From Girardia tigrina (taxonomy: Eukaryota; Platyhelminthes; Tricladida; Dugesiidae), in contig MQRK01171103.1 in assembly GCA_001938485.1 (NCBI GenBank), positions 7,384-71,383 of the forward strand: DNA of 64,000 nucleotides, read 5' to 3'. Position 1 is the stretch's first letter; each line of letters opens with the position of its first letter. A program made the position numbers and the translations under genes. Under the pieces are notes generated by a model. It was given only the letters and a program-made list of their open reading frames with translations. It searched no databases and had not been told where the DNA came from. Positions 1-10,560 of this stretch are shown piece after piece.

Positions 1-696
1 TTTGAAGCGAGAATAAAGTGATCCATTTTTGAAGCGCTTGATTACGGGTGACGAAAAATGGATTGTTTACAACAATGTGGAACGCCGACGATCATGGACA
101 AAACGTGGTGAGCCTGCCACAACGATCCCAAAAGCAGAAATTCACCAAAAGAAGGTTATGCTTTCCGTCTGGTGGGATTTTAAAGGAATTGTGTTTTTTG
201 AACTCCTTTCGAGGAATGAAACCATCAATTCAGACAGATATTGTGATCAGCTAGAGAAATTGGCTCATTCAATTCAACAGGAACATCCTGAATTCTCAAA
301 TCGAAAAGGAGTTGTAATTCAGTATGATAACGCAAGACCGCATACACGTTTGATTACTCACCAGAAACTCTTATCACTGGGTTTGGAGGTTTTGCCGCAC
401 CCACCGTGTTATCCAGACTTGGCCCCATCGGATTTTCACTTATTTAGATCATTGAAGAATTCCTTAAACAGAAAAACATTCGCCAGTGATGATGACATCA
501 AATCGTTCCTAGACGGCTTTTTTGCTGACAAAGGTAAAGGTCTTTATGAATCAGGAATAATGAAGCTACCGGAAAGGTGGAAGAAAGTGATTGAAAATAA
601 TGGACAGTATATCGTGTAAAAATATTTGTGCATCCATGTTATTTTTTGATAATAAATATTTTAGTAAAAAACGCAATGACTATTTTGCCAACCCAA
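1..696 (+). mobile_element. mariner element, 3' part (5' end outside the window)
   Basis: This is the right-hand part of a mariner DNA transposon. It enters the window already inside the transposase and ends at 696 with a terminal inverted repeat that reads TTGGGTTGGCAAAATAGTC on the other strand, next to TA, the mariner target site. The 3' UTR between the transposase stop (617-619) and the TIR is about 75 bp, usual for the family. A related copy in opposite orientation lies at 45.0-45.8 kb. The two copies have diverged in the coding part, so both are old. Confidence 0.9.
2..619 (+). pseudogene. mariner transposase, C-terminal two thirds
   Basis: The catalytic domain of a mariner transposase, which cuts and joins transposon ends at TA sites. 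Seen here are TGDEKW (first catalytic D), YDNARPH (second D) and PDLAPSD (third D). There are 34 residues between the last two, giving the DD34D signature of true mariners. The C-terminus is complete. The frame runs up to the window edge but is broken by one in-frame TAA at 14-16, where the copy at 45 kb has a Gln codon. The N-terminal helix-turn-helix half lies outside. A second shorter frame over the same bases is a shadow. Not expected to be functional. Confidence 0.9.
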
Positions 697-1174
697 TATA
701 ATGTTATAGTATTTTTATTCTATAGTATTTGAAATTATTGCCTTGTAAATTCTTAATTCCTTAGTCCAAAATAAACAATAGTTGCCAAAATCTGAAACAT
801 CCACTATTAATATGAATCTGAAAAATGAAATATCCTTTTATATTAGATTAACTCTTTTGCTTTTTGTCAGTATTAATTAATTATAATGTGATTAAAAGCA
901 AAATCTGTTTGATTTTTTTCATTTAAAAAGAAAAAAAAATCTTTCAATAGAATTAGAAGCTGGAGAGAAAAAAACAAAATCTTCTGTAATATAAGAATAT
1001 ATATATATATTATTTTATGCATTCTATTTTTTTTTAATTTTGCATAATCATATACATCTTCAAAAATAATTACAAAGAAAAATTTTATGCATAAATTTTG
1101 TAGGATAATTTTTTAAGTTTTAAACTAATTTTCGACAAACTAATTCGGGTTTTGAGATGAGAATTTGTCTTTTT
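697..1174. other. AT-rich spacer
   Basis: Low-complexity AT-rich sequence with a short TA run near 1,000-1,010. I see no gene, RNA or element ends. Confidence 0.6.
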
Positions 1175-1690
1175 AATGTGGGCCTCCCATCTCTTTCGAA
1201 TGGTATTGAGCCTCTAGGCTCTTTAGAGGGTCCACCACAACTAAAGAATCACTAGCAGCCCCTCGATAGGCTTCCTACGGGGTCGGATAGTTTCGGTCTC
1301 CGAGATCTTTTCGGCTTCCCTGTGAGAAACGACCACCCATGGGTTGTATAGCCATGGTTCTGGATACCTTTGGCTGTATTCGTGGACTTCGTACAGCCGC
1401 GAAAGTAATATCTGAACTCCCCCTTGCAGTTAGATCTGCAATCCTAAAAGTCAGATGTGTTTCTTCAGTACCTATCGCTTCTTCTACCGCCGTCGAGATA
1501 GTCGGGGGGTCCGTCACGGATTGAATCTGGTTGCCAGGAATGTTGAGGTTTTCTACGACTCTTTCTTCTGTGGTATTTGTTGTACTGATTTGTGCTTGTG
1601 TCATTGTCGGTTCTCCAATTTCTTCTGTCTCCTCCAATTTATGATCCCAGTAGAGGTGCCTTGTCAGCCACCCCTTCGTTTTGAAAGACT
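1175..1690 (-). pseudogene. LINE-like ORF fragment with half zinc-finger motif
   Basis: An unusually GC-rich block for this window. On the minus strand it reads through most of its length with one in-frame stop near 1,275. It starts around FKTKGWLTRHLYWDHK, which resembles the second half of the C2H2 finger (K-G-W-L-T-R-H-x-x-x-x-H) found at the N-terminus of several non-LTR retrotransposon ORFs. A Ser/Thr/Glu-rich linker follows. The finger's cysteine pair is missing because the block abuts a Penelope fragment at about 1,700. The assignment rests on one motif. The remainder of the protein is unrecognised. Confidence 0.35.
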
Positions 1691-1699
1691 TTTTATATA

Positions 1700-2262
1700 G
1701 TGTACATGGGTTTTTTAATGTACGAGTTTTTACACCCGTGACAATTAAATTTATGAACCAGATTAGGTTGCAATCAACAATTCATTTTTGATTTATTCGA
1801 GGAAGCTTTGAACTTTTGATGTAATTGGAGTTACTTTGAAACTACCTATATTCTTTCAAATAATTTTCTTAAATAGTTTAAATCCTTCAGAATATAATAA
1901 TTCGATTATTTGTTAGTGCTATTCAACGTTTTCTTTCTTTAATCATTTTATCCCTTGTTTGTGTACATAATTAGTTCAATGTAACCTTAATGTTGGGATC
2001 TATCTTTTTGTTTGAGTACATTTGTTCCCTCGTTCGTCCTTTAAGAATATTTAAACCATGCTCTATTATTTTCAAATTGGAAGACAAATTCCGAACTCTG
2101 TCATTTAAGCCCTCTATCATACCATCCATCTATTTTCCTCATAAAAGTTTGGTGGTTATTTGTAGAGACCTGTATCTGTTGTCTTTCTGAATAATTCACT
2201 TCGATATTTTCCATCTATCCTATTGAGATGAATGCCAAGAAATGAATATTCGTTATTTACTT
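1700..2262 (-). pseudogene. Penelope-like element fragment (RT C-terminus to GIY-YIG start)
   Basis: A decayed piece of a Penelope-like retroelement. Its minus strand aligns by eye, in order, with the better copy at 22.8-23.9 kb. It runs from the region after the reverse transcriptase core, through the linker, to the first residues of the GIY-YIG endonuclease (the stretch around CHGCQNSYIGE in the better copy). It ends abruptly at about 1,710 where the LINE-like block begins. Many differences from the 23-kb copy mark it as old. Confidence 0.7.
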
Positions 2263-2355
2263 CCGATTCATTATTGATAAGTCGCTAAAACCCATTAATA
2301 AACATTCATAATGGACAAAGTAAAGCCGTTTCATATCTTAAAGTCTTTAAATCAA
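2263..2355 (+). pseudogene. Penelope-like element fragment (3' coding end), inverted
   Basis: A short plus-strand piece matching the end of the Penelope coding region. It shares the words around NGQSK (AATGGACAAAGTAAAGCCG) with the copy at 21.4-21.8 kb. It joins the minus-strand Penelope fragment directly at about 2,262, so two pieces of the same family meet head-to-head. This points to rearrangement or a nested insertion. Confidence 0.6.
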
Positions 2356-3719
2356 TTTTTTAAAAATTTTGCAATATTTTTCTAATAATATCTGAAATAA
2401 TTAAATTATATTAAAAAGTGATTCCTTTAAAACTAACTTTTATAAAACTAATATTAAAAATAACAAATACTACATTAAAAATGTTGATGATGGAATAAGA
2501 AATTCCAAAACATGTTTAATAATCCATTTCTTAAAAATGTTTAAATAAAGTTATTTTTCACAAATAATTTGACACTATCAATTATCATTTTAAAATACAT
2601 AAAGGGATGATATCAATCAATATTCGAAAATTTTATTTATTTATTTTTAGTTCTGTGACTTCGATTATTGTAATCCAATTAATTGAAGCATCCTTTCAGT
2701 AATCAGTGTCGGTTTTAATTGAAAGACTACATAAATATACGGGTCAAGATTCTCTTGTTATTTAAGGTCCAATGCCTAACACAAACAGAAATATAAAATG
2801 AAAACGAATTGAATTTCAAAATTTCTAATGGAAATTTGACAAATTCTAAACTTGGAGTCATTTGTAATACATGAAATGCAAAATATGAAAACAAAACCAA
2901 TTTCTTGGATTAATAAACATTATTAGTATCCGTATGTAGAAAATTATGAGACACTTTTATTATGTTTTATTTAAAAATTAAAATAAAACGCGATTTTTGT
3001 TTCGAAATCAATTTCTTTTGTAGAATTATTTTTGTGAATAGTGAAATAGAGTTTCCGGAATCACTCGAGTGATTGATGAAATCTGTCCATCGGAGCAATG
3101 TTTAATTCACGATGCAAATGAAGCCTTTGAGCAATTGATTAAAATGGAAATCTCGTACTGCATTCATTCCTACCATACATAAAACCGCATATGATTATCT
3201 ATAAAAGTATTAGACTTACTTTTACTAATTTACTTTGTAATTACCAAAAATTTTCATTTTTTAGGAAATAGTTTGCCAGTTTTTTTACTCTTTAAAATTA
3301 ATTTGGTTTCTCAAGAATACTTGAGAGGAGTAATTACTGATAAAATTTTGCAATAATTAATTCCAGGGAAGCAGATATTTAACTTATTATTTATAAGGTC
3401 TACCCAGCACATCACATTATAAGAATAATTTTATTAATTATTCGATAAAACAAAACGCTCTTTTTAATAATACTTTTTCCATCAAGTAATTTCTTATGCA
3501 ATTTTGAATGACAAGAAATAGAATTTAAAATATTATTATGTTTTTTCACTATTATTCTTATTTTCTAATTATTATTATTATTATTATTATGCAGTTAAAA
3601 TTTTCAATTTGCTAAATAATTTATAAAAAATTTTAATTAAAATTATTTAATCTTATAATACATAAAGTTTATTAAACAAAAAAATAGAACAAATATTGTT
3701 TAAAAAACCAAGAAAAATT
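2356..3719. other. AT-rich sequence without recognised genes
   Basis: No ORF of interest, no element ends and no splice-bounded coding island that I can support. A short ATT repeat lies at about 3,570-3,590. Confidence 0.55.
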
Positions 3720-3893
3720 AAATGGTATAATCGTCATCGTCAGGTACTCAAAATATTTTTGATTGTGCTCCCCAGGATTTTCTTTCTTTAATTATTTTAT
3801 CCATTATTTTTGTAGATAATTTGTTCAATGCCACATTAATGTTGTGATCTATTTACCTGACGATGATAGTTATACCATCGAAATTAATTGTCT
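3720..3893. mobile_element. Penelope terminal-repeat mini-copy with inverted ends
   Basis: The interior (about 3,775-3,855) matches the linker part of the Penelope copies at 1.9-2.0 and 23.5 kb. It is bounded by inverted repeats: GGTATAATCGTCATCGTCAG on the left and CTGACGATGATAGTTATACC on the right. Both ends carry a CTGACGATGA word followed by an ATACCAT stretch. That resembles a worn hammerhead-ribozyme core (CUGANGA), as known from Penelope terminal repeats. The element is heavily deleted. Confidence 0.5.
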
Positions 3894-3940
3894 TAAAAAA
3901 TAAAATTTTGTTTTACAAATGGCGTGTTTTGGTTTATAAA

Positions 3941-4070
3941 CATTGTGAGGAATATTTTAAATTGTTTGAATGCGTAAATGTATTGATGCTGTATGTTGAT
4001 TTGAGTATGTTGGACTTAGAATGGTGATTCTCCCACCCAGATGGAAATTGGTATTTTTTTATTTACAGTA
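3941..4070 (+). repeat. Dispersed repeat family, copy 1
   Basis: Starts with TGTGAGGAATATTTTAAATT and contains ACCCAGATGGAAATTGGTAT. The same pair of landmarks recurs at 17.8 kb, with variants at 12.9, 16.55, 18.5 and 42.99 kb. No coding capacity or terminal inverted repeat is seen, so the class is unknown (a non-autonomous DNA element or SINE are both possible). Confidence 0.6.
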
Positions 4071-5892
4071 ATTGACTATTTGAACATAATTAAAATAATA
4101 ATTTGATAAGTTTATATTTTTAAAATTGACAATTAAAATTAAGTTAATTATTTTTTTAAGAAAAGAAAAGCATTTAATTAGATATAAATAAAATTAATAA
4201 AATTTAAATTGTTATTAAGAAATGGTTAAAATTATTATTTTTGATTAATATTTTTAGAAATTAAATACTTTAAAAAGATTTAGAAAAAATTGTTTGAATA
4301 GTCATGATTAAAAATAGAAAAATAAAAAAATCAATTAGAACGATTAACAAAAATCAAACGGTTAACGATCTTCTGAGAGTTGTAATGACTCTAAATATGA
4401 TAATAACAAAAATTCAAATGAAAATTGTCTCACTGTTCTTAAAAAACATAATTTGTCATTATGTTTTAATTTTCTGAAAAAATAAAATGACTTTGTAAAA
4501 CAAGAAAGTGTAAATAAAAGTAAAACATAAAGTTTAAAAATCTAAAAAGTAAAAAAAATGATTTTCTTAAAAAAACTAATAATCTACATAATTATTAAAA
4601 TTAAAAAAGTTGTAAGCTAAAAAGTTTAGATTAATTAAAACCGATATATTTTAAAAATAAAATATTAAATAAAAATATTAAATTGAAGAAATAAAGAAGT
4701 TATTTTGATTTTTATAAAAACAATAAATTAGGTGAAGTGATAGAAATTAAAGTCATAGTTAAATATTTTTTAACGAAATTATTTTTAAAATAAAAAGTAA
4801 AAAATTTCAGAGATAAATTTTAATAGTGAAAATTTATTAAGTTTATAAAAAAAATAGAAATTTGATTTTAAAGAAAATTTATTAAATGAATTTACGAGAA
4901 GAAATGTGTTTAAATTTGTGTGTAATTTTCACTAATAAATTTTTTTGGTGAAATCTTGAATTCTAATCTTGAATCAAATATCATTGAAGATAATGTCAAT
5001 ACAAATACCAATTATTATTATTATTAATTATAAAGAGGTTTCATAAAAAAATTGAAGGAAATTTTAAAAACATAAAGAAAATAGTTTCATTGATTTTAAT
5101 TTTGGTTTTCAAAACATTAAAAAAAATTAAAAAATTAAATTAATTAATAAAATTTGCGATAATTTGACGGAAAATTAGATGATAAAACATTTGTGTAATG
5201 GAAGATTTGAGTGCTTAGTGATTTTAGGGCAAAAAGGATATTATAGCTTGGTTTTTCAGAAAACATTGATTTAATTGTCACTTCCTGAAAGAACTTGAAA
5301 CGTCAAATCCATCAAAAATTCTGAAACGTTTTTACTAGAGTACCGAACTTATCTAATCCAGATTATTTTTTATGAATTTTAAAATAAAAAATTTTGATGA
5401 AATATTTTCTTTTCAAATTAATCACCATTTGTAAGTAAATTATGTGAAAATTCCAGGTATACATTCATATCGAATTATTTATTTATGGTATTAAAATATC
5501 TTCAAAGTGTAACTCAATCTATCATCAGTCATCTTGAAATGAGTCAACCTTTGGTTAAACGAATAAGGCATATTTAAAGATTAAATATATCAAAAAGATT
5601 TGATCGAATTGAAAAATGATTCTTCAATTAGGTTTCTTATTACTGTAGATGGTCGGTTAAAAATTTTAATTTTCACGTATTTCATAATATTTGATAAATA
5701 TTTTATTATTAAATGACATGTGAAAATTATATCGCGAAAACATAATTATTATTGGGTTCATGAGTAAGATTCATGACAATAAAAATTTATTTTTAACACA
5801 TTACATTTTATAAACAAATTTATGAGGAACAGTATATTCAATTTGCCTAAACCAGATTTTTAAAATTCGAAATATAAATATCAATATAATAA
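4071..5892. other. AT-rich sequence without recognised genes
   Basis: Simple AT-rich sequence. A slightly more complex patch at 5,180-5,360 has no coding or splice signature that I trust. Confidence 0.55.
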
Positions 5893-5896
5893 TTAA

Positions 5897-6136
5897 CCCT
5901 TAAAGTACGGAGTCCATTTTATAACATAAAGGACAGAGGGGTCACTAAAGTCCCCCACACAAAAATTGTTTTGTTTTGTTTAAAAAATGGCATATAAATA
6001 TTACAAAGACTATGAGTAAACTAAAAAAAACGATTATTTAATTAAACTTACAGCTATTTTTACATTTATTTTTAAGAAGTTATTAAAGAAAAATAATCTT
6101 GGGGGACCTAAAGTCCCCCACTCCGTGCTGTAAGAG
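5897..6136. mobile_element. piggyBac-type MITE (240 bp)
   Basis: A non-autonomous element bounded by TTAA on both sides (5,893-5,896 and 6,137-6,140), the piggyBac target site. Its inverted ends are CCCTTAAAGTACGGAGT on the left and, read on the other strand, CTCTTACAGCACGGAGTGGG on the right. A subterminal motif ACTAAAGTCCCCCAC / ACCTAAAGTCCCCCAC appears on both sides. The inside is AT-rich and non-coding. It must be moved in trans by a piggyBac transposase, which is not present here. Confidence 0.75.
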
Positions 6137-6140
6137 TTAA

Positions 6141-7189
6141 TGGTAAAACATTGATTTTATTTTGAAAAGTTTTGTATAATAAATTTTTTTTGTATTTTTT
6201 TTTTCCCCTTAATCGAAGAAAAAATCTTTTCTTTGTATTAAAGACTTTCAGAAAATTTTCAAAAAACGTATTTACTTTCAGGAGAGATTGAACATTTTTT
6301 ATAAAATAAAATATCATGTCCATTATATAAAATAAACAAATTAACTTTATTTGCTGCTTTGAAAATTTTATCTATACGCACTTTCCAAAAATAATTATAT
6401 AATAATTTTTTAAAATATTTTTATTTCAAAAGGTCACAGATAGTCTTAAAATATTTTTTAAAATTATTTAATTAATTTAAATTAATTATTGGCTTTTATT
6501 ATGAAATTAATTATATATTATAATTAACATTGGCTATTTGCTAGAAAATGAATTAATAATTAATTTAGTGCTATCTTAATCAAATGAATTTTAACAAAAC
6601 AAATTCGTTTTATGAAGCACATTATCAGAAATGCGAAAGAAATGTTAATTTTTTTCTTTTTTGTTTCAACTGCTTAGGGTAAGATTAGTGAACGAAATAG
6701 TTGATATTTAAGTGCTTATAAACACAATATTATATCAAGAAATTGAATTTAATTTACATTTTTGGCAATTGAAATCAAACTAAAAAACTATTTCAAAAAT
6801 TTTAAGCTGAAGACACAAATGGAATTTTAATACTAATTTGAATATTATAAAATTAATTACAGTTTATATCTCTATTTTTTCATAATGAAATCATAATAGT
6901 AAAAAAAGTTACATATTTCAATAAAAACATTATTTATTTATAGAGTACAATATTAGTAATATTATTTTATTAGAACATATATATGCTGGGGAAAACTAAA
7001 AACATTTAGACTATTTTGTCAAGAAAGTGAAATTCAATTTCCAGAAGCTACATTTATTTAATTACAAGAAAGAAATAATGTAAACAAAATTGGTTTATAA
7101 AATAACTAAAAGTGACTTTAATCGATGTAAAACTGTGAAAGTGTTGCTTAGTCTATTGGGTGTTCATCCTCATCGTTGAATGATTTATT
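6141..7189. other. AT-rich sequence without recognised genes
   Basis: No supported feature. A minus-strand frame at 6,108-6,323 overlaps the MITE end and is low-complexity Lys/Phe, so I do not count it as a gene. Confidence 0.55.
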
Positions 7190-7390
7190 GTTTCTAACAT
7201 TTACTACATGAGTCTTTGTAATTCAGGGTTTGTTTACCCCCATCGGTCTCTCTTACACTTTTGACATAAGGGCCCCAAAATGTCTTGATAGAACGAGAGT
7301 ATTGGACATTTTGAGGAAGAGACTCTTCAAGGGAGGAGATGCTGAAATGATGGTGTTGTTGATGAACACCATCATTTATTGATCCGTATA
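7190..7390. other. Complex block ending in a strong hairpin
   Basis: A GC-richer block in AT-rich surroundings. Near its right end AAATGATGGTGTT (7,345-7,357) is perfectly inverted at 7,365-7,377, leaving a 7-nt loop. The minus strand can be read as a short open stretch containing IKTFWGPYVKSV, which I do not recognise. It may be a transposon scrap. Confidence 0.45.
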
Positions 7391-8169
7391 CATATTGTCA
7401 TTTACGCTATTAGGCTACGGCAAAAACATGATTTAAAGCGTAGTCTACAGAGGCATCAATCCAAATAACTTACTGAACTGCAATAGTTTTTGTCAACATT
7501 CTATTTGACATGTATCTGAAAATCTTGAGAACTCGAAGTAAAATAATTATTCTTTCCTACTACAATTTTACATGTATAGATTCTAATTTCTTATAATGAC
7601 TTTTTTATCTCCAAAACAGCGGTCTTTTTTCCACCTCACAGCTTCAAATATCATTACTTTTTCTTTTGACATATTAAACTACCGCTTTTAATAATGTCCT
7701 TACATTCTTCTAAAATAAACTTTTTTCATTGCATGTCCGCCGTTTATTTGTTTGTTTTATTGTTACATCTACGTTCTGTGATCCGGACAACTTTTGAACT
7801 GAAAAACATAAATTGATGGAGAACCATGCACTACCTAAAATAAGAAAAGGATTTATATTAAGTCGTTTTCCTTCTACAAGAAGTTGTCATGTATTTTTGG
7901 AAGCAATTTTTGTACAAAGAGATACAAAATATTATGCCAGAAAAAACCAATTTAATGTAATTTATTTTGCAATTTAATTGCAATTAACAATTACTAATAA
8001 TCATATTAATTTTATATATTAAGTAATGAGTGCGAAAAGTATTACTAACTTTAAAATCCCCTATCTTCAAAACCATATTTTTGATTGAAAAAGTACCGAC
8101 TGTTTTGAAAAATGTGTTTAATTCAAAATAATTTTAATGAGCTAAGAAATATTATTTAATTTTTTTCCA
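7391..8169. other. No recognised gene
   Basis: Mixed-complexity sequence. A somewhat GC-richer patch lies around 7,730-7,830. No ORF or element ends can be supported. Confidence 0.5.
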
Positions 8170-9080
8170 GAATGCCTGCCATTAAACTTTCAATTGTAGT
8201 TTCTGTCACGTTTTTGGCTGCATTATTCCACTTGTTCCTGAAATTTACAATTGTCTATGCACTCCTGTTTGTCTTCTTTAATTGCATTTTTACCAGAGCA
8301 CAATAATTTTCGATTGGGCGAAGCTTTGGACAATTTGGTGGGTTTACCTCTCTTTGCACCAAATCGACGTTATTGTCTTCGTACCACTTCTTGGCTGCCT
8401 TACCATAGTGGCACGATGGCAAATCCGGCCAAAAGAGAATAAGACCTCCGTGTTGACTTATGAATGGTAATAAACGCGTTTGCAAGCACTCCTTCACATA
8501 GACTTCTGTGTTTATTGTGCCAGATGTGACAAAGCATTTACTCCTTTTCCTGCATCCACATATAGCCTGCCAAACAAGAAATTTTATGGGAAACTTAGAT
8601 TTTTTCTTGCTTTTAAATATTTGTTTAACTCTTCCTCTCTTAGTTGCAGAGTAAAATTCTTGTCCAGGTATCTGGAAAAACTCGCAGAGCACATAAGTCT
8701 CATCATCCATAATGCAAAATTTTTTCTTCGCAAGTAAACCAGATTTCAACTTTTTGGCTCGCTGCTGCGCCTTAACGTTCTTGTTAGTACTTTTTAACCC
8801 ATAGACTGTTTAATTTTCCGAACTGTTTTCTCGCTACAATTTGATTTTTCCGCCAGTTTTCAATTTGATAGACGAGGATTTCTCTCCAACTTTCTTCACA
8901 TTATATGTATACGAAATACCCTTTCTTCTTCCCGAACCAATTTTTCTGAAAACGTTCAAGTTCTCATTGAAGTTTTGAATAACGTTAGAAACTGTTTTCT
9001 GACAAATTGTTGCTTTTCTGGTAATTGTTTTCTAACTTGATTGTGGACTTTCTTGAGATAAACGAATAATTAATTCGCTA
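8170..9080 (-). pseudogene. Tc1/mariner DD37E transposase, decayed
   Basis: A minus-strand transposase of the IS630-Tc1-mariner superfamily. The best open piece (8,255-8,749) shows CIMDDETYV (first catalytic D), LFWPDLPSCHYGK (second D) and CPKLRPIENY (final acidic residue, Glu). I count 37 residues between the second D and the E, the DD37E spacing known from mosquito ITmD37E elements. A basic stretch (KAQQRAKKLKSG) precedes the first D. Worn N-terminal DNA-binding sequence continues to about 9,080. The C-terminal end continues in another frame to about 8,170. Terminal repeats were not found. Several breaks make it inactive. Confidence 0.8.
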
Positions 9081-9884
9081 CTTCATGTTTCTGAAAATTG
9101 AAATTTAAAAATCAATTTTATTTTGATTTATTGAAAAAAAGCCTACTTCATTAGTTTTTTGTAATTTGTGAATTTATGTTAATTAATGGAACTACTAATT
9201 AATTTACTAGAAGTAGGAAATACAAATCTCACAAACATCTCCTTTATCGTAAGTTTTTTTAAAAAATTAGCTGGCAAAATAACAACATTCTTGAAAGAAA
9301 ATAAATATCTGCTACTACAGTTGCTTCCCACTTAAATAAATTTTTATTATAATGAATTATTAAATAAAACTTTAAAAATATGATACTTTAAATTTATATT
9401 TTTCATTAAAAATAATAAATATTTTAAAAAAATATAAATTGAAAATGGTGAGGCGACTTTACCGCGGATTTTTTCAGAAAAAAATATTAAAAATTTATAA
9501 TATTAATATTAAATAATTAAATAAATTCAATTTTCTTAAAATTTTTAATTAAGATATTTTTTGCCATTATTACCGAATAATACTTTATTAAAATATAATA
9601 TTTATAAAAAAAATTTTCATTTACGTTAATATACCTTTAAAAATATACCTTAAAATATTATAAATTTCTAAAAAATTTTCTTTCACTTTTTTCATCATGA
9701 ATCTTCAATTCTTTAATTCAAAATCTGTAAATCCGATTGTTGTGTATCCAGGCTATTCTTATCGCTTGGATTAAAGACTGTCTTTTTCATCGGAACCAAT
9801 CAATTTGGAAAGAATAAAAGAAACATCAAATCTTCCAGATCTCTATTCAAACAATGATTAAATTAGAACTATTCTGAAATCAAT
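9081..9884. other. AT-rich spacer
   Basis: Simple AT-rich sequence to about 9,700. From there to the next feature lies a more complex patch that may be the worn upstream part of the MULE fragment. Confidence 0.45.
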
Positions 9885-10103
9885 AATGACTATAGCGTTT
9901 GTTCCTGTGAATGATGTTATCACTGCCTTTTTGGTTTTACTTGATCTTCCTAATGATTATCCAGAACTCGATGATGTCTTTGCATATTTTGAGGATACAT
10001 ATATTGGCCGTGCTCGTGGAGAACGAGGATTACGTCCTCGATATGCAATTCAGTGTTGGAATGTATATGACCGCGATATTTCTCTACCACTCAAAAACGA
10101 ATA
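9885..10103 (+). pseudogene. MULE (Mutator-like) transposase fragment
   Basis: A plus-strand frame reading FVPVNDVITAFLVLL, then a YFEDTYIGR motif, then RPRYAIQCWNVYDR. This order (F-V-P-x-x-D-V, Y-F-E-x-x-Y-I-G, basic-P-x-Y-x-I-x-x-W-N) is typical of the region after the MULE catalytic domain in animal elements of the Mutator superfamily. Only about 70 residues remain and no terminal repeats are seen. It abuts an oppositely oriented Tc1-like fragment at about 10,104. Confidence 0.65.
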
Positions 10104-10560
10104 TCAGATCGGAACAACCTGAACAGCACGATGTTCCACAGGAGATCGTCCTCTTTTGCTACGCATACTCACACAAAAACCCACTTCATCACCGTCCTGT
10201 TGAGAAGTGATATTTAAAAACTCCATTTCATATTGAAATCTAATTTCAGGGGTGTTTTCATCATTTCTTCTTTCCGGTTTCGGTGTTATACGTTTAAGAG
10301 ATAATGAAAAACTTGTAATGACTAGATCAATTGTCGATATGCTTACATCCACTTGATAAATATCTTAAAATTTTTCTTTTATCGAATCAAGCGTCATCTA
10401 ACAATCTTCAGCAATGAAATCTCTTATTGAAATTATGTGCACCTCAGATAGTGCCTTTGGTTTACAAACATTTCAGCGGTTTGCCGAGAGCTCTTGCCAT
10501 TTTCATAATCTCTGATTATTCTAGTTCTAACATCATTGCTTACTCCACTTGTCATTTTAG
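10104..10560 (-). pseudogene. IS630/Tc1-like transposase N-terminal fragment
   Basis: Minus-strand remains of a second IS630/Tc1-type transposase. An ATG at about 10,554 opens MTSGVSNDVRTRIIRDYENG, then KSSRQTAEMF, a helix-turn-helix start. After a break, STIDLVITSFSLSLKRITPK and PERRNDENTPEIRFQYEMEF lead to DEVGFCVSMRSKRGRS, which contains the first catalytic D. The sequence ends soon after, at the MULE scrap, so the second half is lost. It differs clearly from the DD37E copy nearby and is a separate lineage. Confidence 0.7.

Noticed and set aside
6108-6323. 71-codon minus-strand frame.
   Set aside because: Low-complexity Lys/Phe/Asn and overlaps the MITE end.
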